A DNA stretch of 37,352 bases. Source: Planctomycetaceae bacterium (GTDB lineage: Bacteria > Planctomycetota > Planctomycetia > Pirellulales > Pirellulaceae). Positions 34,696 through 37,352 of the stretch are shown piece by piece. The stretch is from positions 10,420 through 47,771 of the forward strand of contig PBOG01000056.1 of NCBI GenBank assembly GCA_002724245.1. The letters are read 5' to 3'. How positions within the stretch are numbered: position 1 is the first letter of the stretch; the number at the start of each line of letters is the position of its first letter. Under the pieces are notes generated by a model. That model saw only the letters and a list, made by a program, of their open reading frames with translations, did not search any database and was not told where the DNA came from. A program made the translations under genes and the position numbers.

Positions 34696-35841
34696 CTAGC
34701 GTGCCGGGTTTGCGTACCAAACCACATTCTGGCTCGCCTGACCAGCCACGAGCAAATCCAAATCGCCATCCCGGTCCATGTCTATGGCGCGAATGTCGTA
34801 GGCAGCCTGGTCGCGTCCAACCACATGTGTCTTGAAGTCTCCACTTCCATCATTCTCAAACCAGACTGCCAGCCGATCATCCTTGGCACAGGTCGCGGCG
34901 TCTAAATCGCCATCGGCATCCAGATCGCAGACAACCAGGCAATGGGGCCCTCGAAGTGTCGGGTGAATATCATGACGCTTCCAATCAGGCGCTTCGAACC
35001 AGACAACTCCCTGCGAATGCCCGCGAGAGGCAATAAAATCGGTCTTGCCGTCTCCATTTACGTCAGCCGGATGAATGTTCGTCGCACCTGGTTCAGTAGC
35101 TGAGATCAAATGTTTGGTCCAAACATCCTGGGGATTTCGAGGGGCCTCCCACCAGGCAAACCAGTTCCCCATACCGCTACTGTCTTGCGGCCCTCCTTTG
35201 GCACCACTGGCGGCGTCAGGACGGCCGTCACCATTGACGTCACCCAAACCCAAATAGTGGCTCAAGCCGGGCGCATCTCCGCGAGCAAATACGGTGCGGT
35301 CCCAAGTCTCGTTCGTTGGCTTCGGTCGCCGGTACCACACCAGCGAATTCTTGAAAGGCCCCACCGGCTGCGCGCTGTTCGCCAAGAGGTCTAGTTTCCC
35401 GTCGGTATCCACATCACCCACCAGCAGTCCGTGAATCCCATTGACTCGGTTATCAATCACACGCATCTTCCAACGGTCTTGTAACGGCTGGCTGGGACAG
35501 TCAAGCCAATAGATTAGCCCTGGGCTGTAGCGCGCACCGATAAAATCCGGGTCTCCGTCGCCGTCGACATCCATCGTCTCACTATGAATCAATCCCAGCG
35601 GAGGTTCCGCCTGTAACACAATTTCATTCCAATTCGGAGCCACCAACAGCCGGGTCACATTCCCCGCGTTACAAATCACGTCGACCCGTCCATCGCCCGT
35701 GTAGTCAGCCGCAACGGCAGTCGCACAAGATTCACCTGAGTAGACGACTGTCCGAGGCCACAGGGTTTCAGCAGAGACAGAGAATGTCAGACAAGCGACC
35801 AGAAGCAGCGTCCCGCAGGCGTATCGACGTATCTCTAGCAC
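34696..35841 (-). CDS. Exported FG-GAP/VCBS seven-repeat beta-propeller
   Basis: 381 residues from the GTG at 35841: GGAGG (35850-35854) lies exactly 8 nt upstream and the product opens with a signal peptide (RRYACGTLLLVACLTFSVSA). The frame is open to 35913, but the longer N-terminus lacks a leader at its start. Seven calcium-type loops are visible in order: DYTGDGRVD, DVDGDGDPD, DVDTDGKLD, DVNGDGRPD, DVNGDGKTD, DLDADGDLD and DMDRDGDLD. This is the number expected for an integrin-like seven-bladed propeller. Such proteins are surface or periplasmic and bind calcium; ligand unknown. It lies 150 bp downstream of the DUF1559 gene on the same strand. Confidence 0.92.
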   Translation of the reverse strand: MLEIRRYACGTLLLVACLTFSVSAETLWPRTVVYSGESCATAVAADYTGDGRVDVICNAGNVTRLLVAPNWNEIVLQAEPPLGLIHSETMDVDGDGDPDFIGARYSPGLIYWLDCPSQPLQDRWKMRVIDNRVNGIHGLLVGDVDTDGKLDLLANSAQPVGPFKNSLVWYRRPKPTNETWDRTVFARGDAPGLSHYLGLGDVNGDGRPDAASGAKGGPQDSSGMGNWFAWWEAPRNPQDVWTKHLISATEPGATNIHPADVNGDGKTDFIASRGHSQGVVWFEAPDWKRHDIHPTLRGPHCLVVCDLDADGDLDAATCAKDDRLAVWFENDGSGDFKTHVVGRDQAAYDIRAIDMDRDGDLDLLVAGQASQNVVWYANPAR

Positions 35842-35849
35842 CTTGAATT

Positions 35850-35854
35850 CCTCC
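35850..35854 (-). promoter_or_regulatory. Strong Shine-Dalgarno for a GTG start
   Basis: GGAGG on the minus strand, 8 nt before the GTG at 35841. It settles the start of the FG-GAP propeller in favour of the signal-peptide form. Confidence 0.6.
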
Positions 35855-35991
35855 AGAGTTGGAAGCGCAGGGCAATGAAAACCAGGGGCACGAAAACACT
35901 GCGCTTTGCTCACCGCGCGGGGTCAACCGGTTGTGCGCAGCCACCCGGTTGTCGAAGTCACTTGCCAAAGTACCAGACGAAACCAGCTCGC

Positions 35992-37278
35992 TTACTGGTA
36001 GTCCCCTTGCGAAAGCACGTAGTTCGGGTTTGGCATCAGGGACTTCGTGCCCTTGGGAGTCATTAATTGCTGGTAGACGATGTAGTCGATGTTCTCGTTG
36101 ACAAAAATCACATTGCCGTCGGACATGGCCATGTTGACACCACCGGAGTGGTAACTGGAAGGCCGCAAGGTCTCGATAACCTGAGGCATATCTTCCTCAC
36201 GAAATTCGACATCAATACCGTTGACGAACAAAGTTGTCGAATTGATCTTCATGTCATTGTGCGCAAACATCGCACCCGTCGTGTTGCGAACCGCACTACC
36301 ATCCGGTTGCTGTAATGCGTTCAACCAGCAAAACACATTAGACGGAAGAAACGGATTCAGCGTCGTATTGATCGGGCTCCACACCTGCCCGTAGGGTTGG
36401 AATAGGTTGGTCGGATCGTAGAAGAGTTTGTAGCGGGGTTCGTAAAACTTACCCGGCATGTACCAACGGTTCGCCTGGATGTTCTCACTCAACAGCACAG
36501 TAGTACTCAATCCGTCGGTCACATCGGTCGCGGTCACAGCGGCCCGAATTCCGGGTCCCCGGTCCCGAAAAATGCCGTTGGCCGCATCCTGTGCAGGCGT
36601 CCAAGCCACGTCCGCAGCAATACCTTTAATGCCATTTACGTCCACAAAACGAGCGGCCGAATTGTCGTTGCGATATTGAATCCAACGCGGAAAGAGCCCG
36701 GCGTTCGCGACATAAGATGCACCCGGCCCGCTATCAGACAACTGCTGACCACCGTTGACAGCCTGCGCAGCCCATATCACACCCTCATTGATGTCCGGTC
36801 CCTGCCCTTTGTAGAGATTCCCGGAAGGACAGATCCAATTCGCCACATGGGGTGCCAACAAGGGATTGATGACCTCCACACCGGAACCTCCCAACGTCGT
36901 GTCAAGGGTCACCATCCGCCACACATTAGGATCACTCCAGCGATCCCGAATGTCCTGGCGACCATATTCCGCAGCAATGGCCACATACCAAGAAGCAGGC
37001 TTCGATAAGGGGAGATTACCGTTGGCGGTTGCTGTGTAACGATCAGCTGCCAACCCATCCAGTGATGGATTGACAAAGCCTGGATACTTCCGCTTTGTCA
37101 GCTCGTACTGGATGACTCCAGTCGCCAATTGTTTCAAATTGTTGAGGCAGGTAGCTCGACGCGCCGACTCACGAGCCATCTGCACCGCCGGCACGGTGAG
37201 TGCCACCAACAGACCAATAATGGCGATCACCACCAACAGCTCGACCAAAGTAAATCCCGCTCGTTTTCGCCCCAACAT
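35992..37278 (-). CDS. DUF1559 protein with type IV pilin-like N-terminus
   Basis: 428 residues from the ATG at 37278 (GGAG 7 nt upstream); a longer frame to 37335 would bury the prepilin leader. [20 protein letters not shown] is a textbook prepilin cleavage/methylation signal: basic leader, Gly before Phe, Glu at +5, then a hydrophobic helix. DUF1559 follows ([20 protein letters not shown]), closing with the family's [20 protein letters not shown] motif. Planctomycete genomes carry many such pseudopilin-like proteins, presumed exported and processed by a PilD-type peptidase to form surface fibres or pseudopili. This copy lies first in the minus-strand series leading to the FG-GAP propeller and paralogue B; its promoter would lie in the last 74 bp of the window or beyond. 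Confidence 0.95.
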   Translation of the reverse strand: MLGRKRAGFTLVELLVVIAIIGLLVALTVPAVQMARESARRATCLNNLKQLATGVIQYELTKRKYPGFVNPSLDGLAADRYTATANGNLPLSKPASWYVAIAAEYGRQDIRDRWSDPNVWRMVTLDTTLGGSGVEVINPLLAPHVANWICPSGNLYKGQGPDINEGVIWAAQAVNGGQQLSDSGPGASYVANAGLFPRWIQYRNDNSAARFVDVNGIKGIAADVAWTPAQDAANGIFRDRGPGIRAAVTATDVTDGLSTTVLLSENIQANRWYMPGKFYEPRYKLFYDPTNLFQPYGQVWSPINTTLNPFLPSNVFCWLNALQQPDGSAVRNTTGAMFAHNDMKINSTTLFVNGIDVEFREEDMPQVIETLRPSSYHSGGVNMAMSDGNVIFVNENIDYIVYQQLMTPKGTKSLMPNPNYVLSQGDYQ

Positions 37279-37352
37279 GGCGTCTCTCCGAAGATCCCAA
37301 CTCGAATTGGCTGACAAGATGCCTTGGACAGGCAAACTGCATTATCGCCTAT

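Noticed and set aside
35924-35951. CAACCGG/CCGGTTG inverted repeat between the DUF1559 and FG-GAP genes
   Set aside because: Only 7-bp arms with a 14-nt loop and no T-run; function not supported.

Overview
The window looks like chromosome of a planctomycete (Planctomycetota, probably a Pirellula/Rhodopirellula-like lineage; the genus cannot be fixed from here). The evidence is a set of families concentrated in that phylum: a DUF1501 protein with a twin-arginine leader, a DUF1559 pilin-like protein, a DUF1598 protein, a PQQ-propeller protein opening with WSRFRGPNGTG after its leader, an FG-GAP propeller and many exported hypothetical proteins. Base composition is moderate and coding is sparse, with 20 genes that are mostly monocistronic or in short runs. 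I saw no tRNA, rRNA, CRISPR array, insertion sequence, integrase or phage gene.

Left part (1-12.6 kb). A large exported planctomycete protein runs off the left edge on the minus strand. It is followed by an exported PQQ beta-propeller (+), a 1290-residue single-chain 5-oxoprolinase/hydantoinase (+, TTG start), a TIM-barrel sugar isomerase/epimerase (-), a DUF1501 protein (+) and an exported protein-L-isoaspartate methyltransferase with an extra lectin-like C-terminal domain (+).

Middle (12.6-19 kb). A TPR protein (-) has a start region with an in-frame stop. An Rrf2-type regulator (+) follows. Then comes a three-gene plus-strand run: an exported ~600-residue protein of unknown function (paralogue A), an alkaline-phosphatase-fold protein whose metal and nucleophile motifs look degraded, and an HpcH/HpaI-type aldolase. 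A 13-bp-stem hairpin lies between this run and the converging DUF1598 gene.

Core genes (19-29.8 kb). These are DUF1598 and dnaE (-), Mn-type superoxide dismutase divergent from dnaE (+), a minus-strand comF, DUF502, hemC run, and a PLP aminotransferase divergent from comF (+).

Right part (29.8-37.3 kb, all minus). Transcription order is DUF1559 pilin-like protein, seven-repeat FG-GAP propeller, paralogue B (85 of 100 residues identical to paralogue A over its residues 61-160), a RecA/KaiC-type ATPase starting 27 bp after it, and a polytopic membrane protein with glycosyltransferase-C-like features.

The most interesting material is the unknown exported family present twice in different neighbourhoods, one beside a phosphatase-fold protein and an aldolase, the other beside an ATPase and a membrane protein. 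Next is the exported protein-repair methyltransferase fused to a putative binding domain. Functions of the unknown proteins are inferred from layout and motifs only; no database search was possible.
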